This document shows, piece after piece, positions 52,720-60,681 of a stretch of 64,000 bases of DNA. The stretch spans positions 162,204 to 226,203 of the forward strand of contig NZ_JAHKRS010000008.1 in assembly GCF_018863235.1 (NCBI RefSeq). Direction: 5' to 3'. Source of the DNA: Pseudomaricurvus albidus (GTDB taxonomy: Bacteria; Pseudomonadota; Gammaproteobacteria; Pseudomonadales; Cellvibrionaceae). Under the pieces are notes generated by a model, which had not been told where the DNA came from, ran no database searches, and saw nothing but the letters and a program-made list of their open reading frames with translations. Position 1 is the stretch's first letter. Every line of letters starts with the position of its first letter. The position numbers and the translations under genes were made by a program.

Positions 52720-53088
52720 ATGAAGCGCGGTGAATTTAATCCTGGTTTTGTACCATTTTTCATACACCTTGATCGAATACTGAAAGAGATACATGCCGCG
52801 GGCGTGCCTGTGACTGCGGGTACGGACACCCCTATCGGTTTGAATATCCCGGGTGAAAGCTTGCTTCGAGAATTGGAATTACTTGTTGCCAAGGGGTTTT
52901 CACCTCAAGAAGCGCTCTATGCGGCGACCATCGAGCCGACCCACTTTTTTGGCTTGCAAGATAGCAAAGGGCAGATTGCAGAGGGCATGGAGGCGGATTT
53001 GATCTTGCTGCGTGCCAATCCACTGCAGGATATTTCTAATCTGAGAGCTATTGAAAGGGTTATGTCCAATGGAACTTGGGTACGGTAA
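52720..53088 (+). pseudogene. C-terminal remnant of an amidohydrolase
   Basis: A 122-residue frame that matches only the last third of an amidohydrolase/imidazolonepropionase-like protein: FVPFFIHLDRILKEIHAAGV, VTAGTDTPIGLNIPGESLL (metal Asp in AGTDTP) and ADLILLRANPLQDISNL. The metal-binding HxH and other ligands in the N-terminal two thirds are absent. It begins directly after a short GC-richer segment of unknown origin (52614-52715) that follows the NhaC stop. Most likely a decayed gene. Confidence 0.8.
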
Positions 53089-53225
53089 TCAACCGTGAAC
53101 CGTGAACTCTGTCCATAGCGGCGCTCATTTTATATAAGTCACTCGGGTTTGAGTATGCTTTAAATACATGGATGGACTTTAAAGTGGTGAGGCAACGATT
53201 TTCTGAAGTAACTGTCTTATTTAAC

Positions 53226-53300
53226 GTGACTCCCGTGCCGAGCTTCCTTAGTGTCCGCTCCCTACAACGCATCCGTAGCTCAGCTGGATAGAGTATTCGG
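53226..53300 (+). pseudogene. 5' fragment of tRNA-Arg with decayed promoter
   Basis: 53269-53300 equals the first 32 bases of tRNA-Arg(ACG) with one substitution, ending within the anticodon stem at TTCGG. The upstream 43 bp align with the copy 2 promoter, but -35 TTGACT is now GTGACT and -10 TAATAT is TAGTGT. Similarity then resumes directly with the repeat (GGTGGATTCGGCGCG). No functional tRNA can be made. Confidence 0.85.
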
Positions 53301-53457
53301 TAAGACCCTCATCAGGTGGATTCGGCGCGTCCATGCGCCTCGCCCTTCGGGCTTCTTCGAAGTCCCAATTTGATCCTGCCAAATTGGTCGATTGATTGCA
53401 AAGCAATCAAGACCGCCGAAGCCGCCCGAAGGGTGTTTAAAGTCTCAAGGCTTTATC
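53301..53457. repeat. tRNA-Arg-linked structured repeat, unit D
   Basis: Colinear with unit B: CGCGTCCATGCGCC, CTTCGGGCTTCTTCGAAG, an 8-bp stem CCAATTTG/CAAATTGG (53365-53387) and a perfect TTGATTG/CAATCAA stem (53392-53410), where unit A has TTAATTG/CAATTAA. The last hairpin is degraded. It joins the truncated tRNA-Arg on its left and endonuclease I sequence on its right. Confidence 0.8.
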
Positions 53458-53518
53458 GTGGCAAATTCGTGACAAACTCCTGAAGTTTGCTCTCAGTGCG
53501 TTCTTGTCAGTGCTTTCC

Positions 53519-54262
53519 TCAGGGATTATTGGCAACCCAGTTGCCGCAGGCTTTCTCCATAATCTGATTACTGTTGCCCTGCAGGGCCTTAATGCGACTG
53601 GCGCGATCACACTCCCATTGGGCGACTGGATACATTCTGTCCCAGGCTTCCATTAACTGCCGTGTTTTCCGTGACATGGAAAAGTGAGAGTAGGTGGCAT
53701 CCATATAGAGGTAGGTGCGGGCGATGCGGCCACGGGCAGACTCCGGCGGCTCTGCTTTTCGGTTTTCAATCTTCATCGCGCAGCTGCCAAAACTGGCAGA
53801 GGCGTGGGGCAGCAGGGTAAAGGTGTAATTGCTGCGCAGAGCATTGACCGCGCCTATGGCGGGAAACAGGTTATACATGTCCGCCTGCATCAGACGATAC
53901 TCCGGTACAACTTTCTCTGCACAGCGGCGGCCTTTGTACGGTTTTCCCTTGCTGGTGACGCATTGAGGATCACCTTCGCGCCAGGCGGCAAAACTGCGAC
54001 CGAAGTTTTCTGCGGGCACCACATGTTCCCATTCGATACGCTTGGCGCGTCTCAATTGTTTGGATGTGGTAAAACCCAGAGGAGGGATGACCTGTTTGTC
54101 GAGTGTGTAGTCAGCATCGCAATAGAGGGTTTTGTTGCGACCCAAATACACTTCAGTCAGTAGCAAGCGCTTGGCTTTGCTGAAGGATTCGTTATGGGTA
54201 TTGCCAGTAGCAAATGCCTGGCAACAGATCAGGCAAAGAAGGGGAAGAAGTAATTGACGCAT
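53519..54262 (-). CDS. endA: Endonuclease I (periplasmic/secreted DNase)
   Basis: A 247-residue EndA family nuclease with a Sec signal peptide (LLLPLLCLICCQAFA). The catalytic region is AKRIEWEHVVPAENFGRSFA (beta-beta-alpha metal nuclease; His in WEHVVP) followed by RLMQADMYNLFPAIGAVNAL. Paired cysteines (CDAD, QCV, RRC) fit an exported protein. The ATG at 54262 begins the better signal peptide; one codon pair upstream (54268) is another ATG. Its last third is duplicated at 41138-41418. Confidence 0.94.
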   Translation of the reverse strand: MRQLLLPLLCLICCQAFATGNTHNESFSKAKRLLLTEVYLGRNKTLYCDADYTLDKQVIPPLGFTTSKQLRRAKRIEWEHVVPAENFGRSFAAWREGDPQCVTSKGKPYKGRRCAEKVVPEYRLMQADMYNLFPAIGAVNALRSNYTFTLLPHASASFGSCAMKIENRKAEPPESARGRIARTYLYMDATYSHFSMSRKTRQLMEAWDRMYPVAQWECDRASRIKALQGNSNQIMEKACGNWVANNP

Positions 54263-54401
54263 GCACATCCAGTTCTTGTAGATTTATGCGCCAATGGTAT
54301 TGGTACTTTAGCATGTGTTCAATGTTCTGTTCTGCATTTAGCGGATCAGTTTACGTTTTCAGGTCTTCCTTCAGTGGATTTTCAATAAATAGCTGGGGCA
54401 G

Positions 54402-55040
54402 TTAGAGGTTGAGAGGTTTCCAAAGGGGGTGTTTGACCATAATTCTCTGAAAACGAGACGAATCCAAAAAGTACTGCAGCCAGCGTTGCAGATGTACGTG
54501 GTCTGTAGCGTCAAACCAGTCTTTATCGACAAACGCACACTGGCGAACAAACGGGAAGATGGCATTGTCGGCCAGGCTTTCGCTGTCGCCGAGCAGGTAA
54601 GCGGTCTGTCCCAATTGCTGATTGAGCTGGGCAAGAAAGGTTTCGCAGTGGCTGCGATAGTGTTCTGCGGGGTGTTCGGGGTAGCCTACAGAGTATTTGT
54701 ATTTATCCAGCCATGGCTTGAACTGATGATCGTTGGTATCGATCCAGTCATCGATAAGAGTCTGCTGCTGGGGGGATAGGCCGTAATACCAGGTGTCTCC
54801 ATCGCTCTGTTGCAGGGCCCACATCATCACATCGCGACTTTCATCGATCACAGTGCCGTCAGCAAGAACCACTACGGGCACCGTGCCTTTGGGGGAGGCC
54901 TCAAGCATGGCTGCGGGTTTGTCTTTCAGCAGGATTTCCCGGTGCTCTACGAGCACGCCACTGTAGGCGATGGCCAGTCTGGCGCGCATGGCATAAGGAC
55001 AGCGACGGAAGGAGTAGAGGATGGGTAATTCAGACGACAT
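54402..55040 (-). CDS. Glutathione S-transferase-like protein
   Basis: A 212-residue two-domain protein. The N-terminal thioredoxin-fold domain starts ILYSFRRCPYAMRARLAIAY, with a Cys in CPYAMR as in glutaredoxin/omega-class GSTs, and has SPKGTVPVVVLADGTVIDES (cis-Pro and Ser-Glu glutathione pocket). A helical C-domain follows (LLGDSESLADNAIFPFVRQC). It may be a thiol transferase or dehydroascorbate-type enzyme. Monocistronic. Confidence 0.9.
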   Translation of the reverse strand: MSSELPILYSFRRCPYAMRARLAIAYSGVLVEHREILLKDKPAAMLEASPKGTVPVVVLADGTVIDESRDVMMWALQQSDGDTWYYGLSPQQQTLIDDWIDTNDHQFKPWLDKYKYSVGYPEHPAEHYRSHCETFLAQLNQQLGQTAYLLGDSESLADNAIFPFVRQCAFVDKDWFDATDHVHLQRWLQYFLDSSRFQRIMVKHPLWKPLNL

Positions 55041-55154
55041 ATCAAAACAGCGGGTTGAGGATTAGAACCATGCAATGGTAACACAGGCCTAGGTCAGCGG
55101 CAGGATCTGCAGTAACATGCCCCGTTATTGGGTGGTCTATATCTGGAGAGAGTT

Positions 55155-55631
55155 ATGATGAAAATAGTTGCGGCAGTCATGGTCGCATTTCTGGTGATCT
55201 TTGTGGTGCAGCGCGCTATTGCCGGCAAGGATGTGTGGAAAGAAAATCTGGCGCAGGGGGCCGCCTTTCTGCAGGAAAACAAAACCAAAGACGGCGTGAT
55301 AACGACGGCATCCGGTCTGCAGTACATTGTCCTCAAAGAGGGGAATGGTGTCGATAAACCGGGGCCCAGGGATAAGGTAACCGTGCATTACCATGGGACT
55401 TTGCTGGATGGTACGGTGTTTGACAGCTCAGTAGAGCGTGGTCAGCCCATTGAGTTTGGGGTTTACCAGGTGATCAAGGGCTGGCAAGAAGGGCTGCAAT
55501 TGATGTCCGTGGGTGAAAAGGTTCGCATGTTTATCCCCAGTGAGCTGGCTTATGGTAATCGCGCCGCAGGTCGATTGATCACTCCGGGATCAACGTTGAT
55601 TTTCGATGTGGAGCTGCTGGGTATTAATTGA
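55155..55631 (+). CDS. FKBP-type peptidyl-prolyl isomerase
   Basis: A 158-residue protein with an N-terminal hydrophobic export segment (MKIVAAVMVAFLVIFVVQRA), a helical spacer (ENLAQGAAFLQENKTKDGVI, FkpA/Mip-type N-domain remnant) and an FKBP domain with HYHGTLLDGTVFDSS, PIEFGV and FIPSELAYGNRAAG. It speeds prolyl isomerisation of periplasmic proteins. GGAG lies 6 bases before the ATG at 55155; an ATG at 55158 is equivalent. A strong terminator follows. Confidence 0.92.
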   Translation: MMKIVAAVMVAFLVIFVVQRAIAGKDVWKENLAQGAAFLQENKTKDGVITTASGLQYIVLKEGNGVDKPGPRDKVTVHYHGTLLDGTVFDSSVERGQPIEFGVYQVIKGWQEGLQLMSVGEKVRMFIPSELAYGNRAAGRLITPGSTLIFDVELLGIN

Positions 55632-55687
55632 TCAGTCAGTTTTGGTGGGCAGGCTGTGATCCGTTGCCCGCAGCGTTGACCTGTTAT

Positions 55688-55729
55688 GAAAAAGAGCCTG
55701 TCTACGGTTGGGTAGCAGGCTCTTTTTTT
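55688..55729 (+). terminator. Rho-independent terminator of the FKBP gene
   Basis: AAAGAGCCTG pairs with CAGGCTCTTT around an extended loop with CTAC/GTAG pairing, followed by a run of seven T. Confidence 0.9.
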
Positions 55730-55953
55730 GTGCGTGTTTCATGGCTTTATATCGGTTAAATCCTGCTAGTGCGCAGCAATACGCCCCTGTTTGAAGCATT
55801 TTCCCTGCTTTTTTCAATCTTTCGGTGCTTTCCTGTTTTTCTTCGCCAGAGGCTCAATTAAGGCTTGAGCCATTACTTCATATCTAGAATAATCCTTCGG
55901 GTTTAGTCCTCGCCTGATGGTTGGGGTAAGTTATGCAAGTTGAGGAATAGATT

Positions 55954-57057
55954 ATGAGGTTGATGCGTCTGGGATTGGCGGTGTTCTTGAGTGCGATGGG
56001 GCTGATGGCTCATGCAGACGAAGCACCGGTTCTGAATGTTTACAACTGGACGGATTACATCACCGACGAAGTGCTGCAACAGTTTGAGCGCGAAACGGGC
56101 ATTGAGGTCAATTATCAGACCTACGAAAGCAACGAAGAGCTTAACCGAAAACTGGCTTCATCATCAGGGGAGCTGGATATCATTGGTCCCAGTGGCGAAT
56201 TCTTGCCAATGCATGCCCGCAAGGGAGCATTGTTGCCGCTGGACTTTTCCAGGCTGCCCAATATGAATAACCTGGATAAAAACCTGCTGGAAAAACTGGC
56301 GGTTTATGATCCTGACAATCAGTATGCCATCCCGTATTTGTGGGGTAGCGTAGGCATTGGCTACAACGTCGATAAAATTCGTTCACAGCTGGGCAGTGAG
56401 GAAGCTCTGGCGACCTGGGGCAGCTTTTTTGACCCGGCGTTTATGGCGCAGTTTTCAGATTGTGGAATTAATTTGCTGGGCTCCCAGGAAGATATTTTTG
56501 ATATCAGCCTGAAGTATTTGGGGTATGACCCCAACAGCCAAAAACGTGCAAACCAGTACCAGGTTGCCAACCTGCTGGCAAAGATTCGTCCCTATATCTC
56601 TTCGTTTGATTCCAGTGACTACATCGACCAGCTGGCCAGTGGCGATGTGTGTGTCACCCTGGCCTGGAGTGGTGATGTGGATTTGGCGAGAGAGCGTGCC
56701 AAAGAACTGAACTCCAATGTGAAACTCAATTACGTGATTCCCCAGGAAGGCACGGCACTGTGGGTCGATACCTTGGCCATTTCGGCAAACGCCAAACACC
56801 CGCAAAACGCGCACAAATTCCTCAATTTTCTAATGCGTCCGGATGTGATTGCGAAGGTCTCCAACTATGCCCGTTACGCCAATGCCAACGAGCAGGCAAC
56901 TTCACTTGTGGATGAAAGAATGACCAGTGATCCCAATATTTATATGCCGCCAGAGAAGATCTCTCACACCTGGATGAGCTACGCCCAGGATGCTGAAATC
57001 CTGGAGCTGCGTGAGAAGCTTTGGTCCCGTCTGGTGGTGAAGCGTTTTCAGGACTGA
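55954..57057 (+). CDS. Polyamine-type ABC substrate-binding protein (PotF/PotD-like)
   Basis: A 367-residue exported protein (signal ending GLMAHA). The PotD/PotF pattern is LNVYNWTDYITDEVLQQFER, ELDIIGPSGEFLPMHARKGA, YAIPYLWGSVGIGYNVDKI and TLAWSGDVDLARERAKEL. It binds putrescine, spermidine or similar diamines. No permease or ATPase gene is adjacent, so it must work with a transporter elsewhere, or act in sensing. Confidence 0.9.
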   Translation: MRLMRLGLAVFLSAMGLMAHADEAPVLNVYNWTDYITDEVLQQFERETGIEVNYQTYESNEELNRKLASSSGELDIIGPSGEFLPMHARKGALLPLDFSRLPNMNNLDKNLLEKLAVYDPDNQYAIPYLWGSVGIGYNVDKIRSQLGSEEALATWGSFFDPAFMAQFSDCGINLLGSQEDIFDISLKYLGYDPNSQKRANQYQVANLLAKIRPYISSFDSSDYIDQLASGDVCVTLAWSGDVDLARERAKELNSNVKLNYVIPQEGTALWVDTLAISANAKHPQNAHKFLNFLMRPDVIAKVSNYARYANANEQATSLVDERMTSDPNIYMPPEKISHTWMSYAQDAEILELREKLWSRLVVKRFQD

Positions 57058-57083
57058 GTGATTTTCAGCGCGCCTGAATGAGT

Positions 57084-58640
57084 TTAACGGTGCTCAATGT
57101 CCAGGCGCTTGATTAGCCGCAACAGGTTGCTTCGGTCTACGCCCAGCAAACGTGCGGCGGCCGAGACATTATTGTCGGTCAGCGACAGTGCTTGACCGAT
57201 ATGTTGCCGTTGAAAGTCTTCGGTAGCTTCTTTCAGGTTTCTCTCGAGCGTTTGTGTCAGTTGAGCCGTTGCCGGTTGCTCTTGCTGGTCAGTGTTGATT
57301 TCCAGACCCAGATGTGAGGGTAGAATGGTCACAATCCCTTTTGTACCGGTGCTACCTTTGTGTATTCCTTTTTGTTGGCTGCCAGCTTTAAGTGCCGCCC
57401 GGCTGAGCAGATGCTCCAGCTCTCTGACGTTACCGGGCCAGGTGTATGCCATCAGTGCCCGCTTGGCGGCTCGATCCAGTGTCAGCTTTCGCAGATTTAG
57501 TCGGTGCTGGTCTCGCTCCAGAAAAAATTCTGCCAGCATCAGCACGTCTTGTTCCCGCTCGCGAAGCGGGGGCACCGTTACCGGGTAAACACTCAGCCGG
57601 TGGTACAGATCGGCGCGGAAGCGTCCCGCTTTGACTTCTTCTTTTAAATCCCGGTTGGTGGCGGCAATGATTCTCACATCCACTTGTATGGGGGTGTCGC
57701 TACCAGCTCTTTGTATCTCGCCTTCCTGTAAGGCGCGCAAAAGTTTGGCCTGAGTGGGTAATGGGAGTTCGCCGATCTCATCAAGAAACAGGGTGCCCCC
57801 GTCTGCCAGTTCAAAACGACCCGTGCGATCTTTGTCGGCTCCGGTAAAGGCACCTTTTGTGTGACCAAACAGTTCAGCTTCTGCCAGTGTTTCGGGTAAT
57901 GCCGCGCAGTTGATTTGTACCAGAGGCTGATTAAATCGATCTGACTGCAGGTGCAGCCTGTGAGCGATATTTTCCTTGCCGACGCCGGTTTCTCCCTGAA
58001 TCAATACCGTCAGCGGAGTGGGGGCCACGGTTTCAATATCTTTGAGCAATTGTGCCATTGCCGGACTGTTGCCAATGATGTCCTTGCCGCTCAGGTCACG
58101 GTTCAGTTCAGCGGTCACGTCGTAACCGTGGCTCAGTTGTTTCTCCAGCAGATTGATGCGCTGTACTGCTGTGATTACTGAGCGGGTCAGTGCGATGGCC
58201 GCTTGCTGTTGCTGCGGATCGACGTTGTCGAACTGGCCGGGGCGCAGTGCGTCCAGTGTGATCACTCCCCAGGGTTTCTGGTTGATGTGCAGGGAAATTC
58301 CCATGCAGTCATGCACATGCAGTTGATGGTCCGGGGTTTCAATCAGACCGTCATAGGGGTCCGGCAGTGTTGAATCGCTGTCGAAGCGGACCAGATGGCG
58401 ACTGGAAAGTATCTGGTCCAGTCGCGGGTGCTGTCCGAGCTTGAATCGCCGGCCACGGGCTTCAGGAGACAGCCCCTGAAAGGCCAGGGGCTCGAGGTTG
58501 TCGTGGTTCAATTTCAGAAGTGCTATGGCATCACAGGGAATGGCCTGACGAATGGCTTGCAGCAATCGTTGATAGCGTTCCTGGCTGGGGAGCTGCTGGG
58601 CCAGATCTTCAATTACGTCGATATAGTGTTCAATAGTCAT
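57084..58640 (-). CDS. norR: NO-responsive sigma-54 activator NorR
   Basis: A 518-residue three-domain regulator. The N-terminal GAF domain retains candidate mononuclear iron ligands of NorR: Arg in HPRL (R73), Asp residues in LPDPYDGL (D94, D97), Cys in HDCMG (C112) and D130. The AAA+ core has GETGVGKE (Walker A), ELFGHTKGAFTGADKD (sigma-54-contacting GAFTGA) and TLFLDEIGELP (Walker B). A Fis-type HTH ends the protein (NNVSAAARLLGVDRSNLLRL). Start at the ATG at 58640. It activates the divergent hmp gene in response to nitric oxide. Confidence 0.95.
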   Translation of the reverse strand: MTIEHYIDVIEDLAQQLPSQERYQRLLQAIRQAIPCDAIALLKLNHDNLEPLAFQGLSPEARGRRFKLGQHPRLDQILSSRHLVRFDSDSTLPDPYDGLIETPDHQLHVHDCMGISLHINQKPWGVITLDALRPGQFDNVDPQQQQAAIALTRSVITAVQRINLLEKQLSHGYDVTAELNRDLSGKDIIGNSPAMAQLLKDIETVAPTPLTVLIQGETGVGKENIAHRLHLQSDRFNQPLVQINCAALPETLAEAELFGHTKGAFTGADKDRTGRFELADGGTLFLDEIGELPLPTQAKLLRALQEGEIQRAGSDTPIQVDVRIIAATNRDLKEEVKAGRFRADLYHRLSVYPVTVPPLREREQDVLMLAEFFLERDQHRLNLRKLTLDRAAKRALMAYTWPGNVRELEHLLSRAALKAGSQQKGIHKGSTGTKGIVTILPSHLGLEINTDQQEQPATAQLTQTLERNLKEATEDFQRQHIGQALSLTDNNVSAAARLLGVDRSNLLRLIKRLDIEHR

Positions 58641-58643
58641 GAT

Positions 58644-58700
58644 GTCAAAAGTACCTCGAAGAGGTTTATTTGACAACAAGTAAGTTGTTGTCAAATTGAC
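58644..58700. promoter_or_regulatory. NorR enhancer: three GT-N7-AC sites
   Basis: Three GT-N7-AC elements: GTCAAAAGTAC (58644-58654), GTTTATTTGAC (58664-58674) and GTCAAATTGAC (58690-58700). The middle two are joined by a perfect 11-bp inverted repeat (58668-58678 and 58686-58696). E. coli NorR also uses three such sites upstream of norVW. Confidence 0.8.
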
Positions 58701-58740
58701 TTAGGTTTGCTGTAGCCCACTGAAATCAAAGGGGTAAAGC

Positions 58741-58755
58741 TGGCACAGATGTTGT
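58741..58755 (+). promoter_or_regulatory. Sigma-54 promoter of hmp
   Basis: TGGCAC, 5 bases, then TTGT gives the -24/-12 signature of RpoN promoters. It lies about 40 bp upstream of the hmp start and 40 bp downstream of the nearest NorR site. Confidence 0.85.
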
Positions 58756-58797
58756 TATCACTCAGGTGTACACAATCACTTTTGCAAAGGAAAGGCT

Positions 58798-59970
58798 ATG
58801 TTAACCAACGACCAAATTGCCATTATCAATGCCACCGTCCCCGCAGTGGGAGCCCATGCGCGCGAGATTACCGATTGTTTTTACCCGCTGATGTTTGAAC
58901 GCTATCCGGAGGTGAAAGCCTTCTTTAACGAGACGCACCAGGCTCAGGGTGCGCAGCGTCAGGCGCTGGCGAATGCGGTTGTGGCTTACGCCAAAAATAT
59001 TGAACGGTTGGAAGCTCTGGGCGATGCGGTCAGTCTGATTGCACAAAAGCACTGTTCACTGGGGATCCAGCCGGAACACTACCCCATTGTGGGCGAGTGT
59101 CTGATGGCCGCCATTGGTGAGGTTCTGGGTGAAGCGGTTACCGAAGAGGTGGCTGACGCCTGGGGAGCGGCTTATCAGCAGTTGGCGGATATCCTGATCG
59201 GTGTGGAAGCCAATATCTATCAGGCCAACCGTGAGCGTTGCGGTGGCTGGGTTGGCGATAAAGTGTTCAAGGTTGTAAAGAAGGTTCAGGAGAGTGATGT
59301 GATTACGTCCTTCTACCTGCAGCCTGTAGAAGGCGAGGGTCCGATCGAATTCACTCCGGGACAATACATCACCCTGATTCTGGACATTGACGGTGAAACC
59401 GTGCGCCGCAACTACAGTCTGTCTGATGCGCCAGGCAAACAGCAGTTACGCATCAGTGTAAAACGAGAAGAGGGTGGTCGGGTATCCAACTACCTTCATG
59501 GTCGGGTCGAAGTGGGCAGTGAACTGCGAGTGACTGCACCCTGTGGCGATTTTGTGCTGCAAGACAGCCAGCGTCCACTCTTTCTGGTGACTGGTGGTGT
59601 GGGTATTACACCCGCGGTGAGCATGCTCAATGCCGCAGTGGCCAGTGGTCGTGATATTCATTTTATTCACAGTGCGATCAATGGCAGCCATCACGCGTTT
59701 AAGGCTCAGGTGGATGAACTGACCGGAAAACACTCAAATCTGAAAACCTGTTATGTCTATGAAAAACCTCAGCAAAGCGATGAGCCGCATTACGAGGGGT
59801 TTCTGAATCGCGAAGTGCTGGAGGAGCGATTGCCGGAAGATCGTGATGTTGACTTTTATTTCCTCGGTCCCAAGCCTTTTATGCAGGCTGTGAACGGTTT
59901 TGCCAGAGAGTTGGGCGTTCCACAGAATCAGGTTCGCTATGAATTCTTTGGGCCTCTGCAGGAGTTGTAA
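58798..59970 (+). CDS. hmp: Flavohemoglobin, nitric oxide dioxygenase
   Basis: A 390-residue Hmp. The globin domain (1-140) has distal Tyr29, Gln53 and proximal His85 (AQKHCSLGI). The FAD-binding part has RRNYSLSDAPG and the NAD(P)H domain has LVTGGVGITPAVSML and FYFLGPKPFMQAV. It converts NO to nitrate with O2 and NAD(P)H. AAGGAAAGG precedes the ATG. It is controlled by the divergent NorR through a sigma-54 promoter. Confidence 0.96.
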   Translation: MLTNDQIAIINATVPAVGAHAREITDCFYPLMFERYPEVKAFFNETHQAQGAQRQALANAVVAYAKNIERLEALGDAVSLIAQKHCSLGIQPEHYPIVGECLMAAIGEVLGEAVTEEVADAWGAAYQQLADILIGVEANIYQANRERCGGWVGDKVFKVVKKVQESDVITSFYLQPVEGEGPIEFTPGQYITLILDIDGETVRRNYSLSDAPGKQQLRISVKREEGGRVSNYLHGRVEVGSELRVTAPCGDFVLQDSQRPLFLVTGGVGITPAVSMLNAAVASGRDIHFIHSAINGSHHAFKAQVDELTGKHSNLKTCYVYEKPQQSDEPHYEGFLNREVLEERLPEDRDVDFYFLGPKPFMQAVNGFARELGVPQNQVRYEFFGPLQEL

Positions 59971-60141
59971 GGTTTGGTTAGAGGGCGCGGGAATCAGTCA
60001 ATCTTCTTTAACTTTTGAACGGTAGAGTTAACAGGCTCTATACCCTGTGGCTTTTTGGGGTGAGAGATTGTTATGATCAGCATCCGCTGTTTGAGTCATT
60101 ATGGCTGAAACAGCGGCTACATAATTACCGGAGAAGAGATA

Positions 60142-60513
60142 ATGATCGGCTACGTAACATTAGGTGTTAGTGATATGGAGAAGGCCAAGGCCTTTTACTG
60201 TGACCTGCTGTCTGACTTTGGCGCAACAGTACAGTTTGATGGTGGTCGTATCGCCATGATCGGTAAGTCCATGGCAGAACCTATGATTTCCGTGTGTATT
60301 CCTTATAACGAAGAGGCTCCAAGCGCCGGTAATGGCACAATGGTGGCACTGCCAGCGGAATCCAAAGAGCAGGTGGACAAGCTGTACCAGAAAGCCATTG
60401 AGTTGGGTGCTACCAGTGAAGGTGAGCCGGGTCAGCGTATTCCGGATATGTTCTATGGTGCTTATTTCCGTGATCCGGATGGCAACAAACTGGTTTTTTT
60501 CGTGTTTGGTTAA
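60142..60513 (+). CDS. VOC-superfamily (glyoxalase-like) protein
   Basis: A 123-residue single-domain VOC protein with two beta-alpha-beta-beta-beta modules: IGYVTLGVSDMEKAKAFYCD and MFYGAYFRDPDGNKLVFFVF (the DPDGN turn is typical). Members bind divalent metal and act on glyoxal adducts, fosfomycin-like compounds or others. GGAG is close upstream. No substrate can be assigned. Followed by a terminator. Confidence 0.88.
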   Translation: MIGYVTLGVSDMEKAKAFYCDLLSDFGATVQFDGGRIAMIGKSMAEPMISVCIPYNEEAPSAGNGTMVALPAESKEQVDKLYQKAIELGATSEGEPGQRIPDMFYGAYFRDPDGNKLVFFVFG

Positions 60514-60546
60514 ACATCGATTCGAGCACGATTGAAAACAGCACAT

Positions 60547-60574
60547 AAAAAAACCGGCTAAAGCCGGTTTTTTT
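60547..60574 (+). terminator. Rho-independent terminator after VOC gene
   Basis: AAACCGGC (60551-60558) and GCCGGTTT (60563-60570) pair over loop TAAA, flanked by A-run and T-run. Confidence 0.92.
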
Positions 60575-60681
60575 ATGTCTTTTGTTATCTGCTTGGGATG
60601 CCTTTATATATTCATCAGTATGGGTGGTCTGTATCTGGTTCAGCTCATATACTGTGGACAACGACCCATTGTAGATGCCTT

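Noticed and set aside
53269..53300. tRNA-Arg fragment as an attachment site of an integrated island
   Set aside because: Integration at tRNA genes normally duplicates the 3' end; this is a 5' fragment with its upstream promoter, and no integrase gene is present, so duplication plus deletion is the better explanation.
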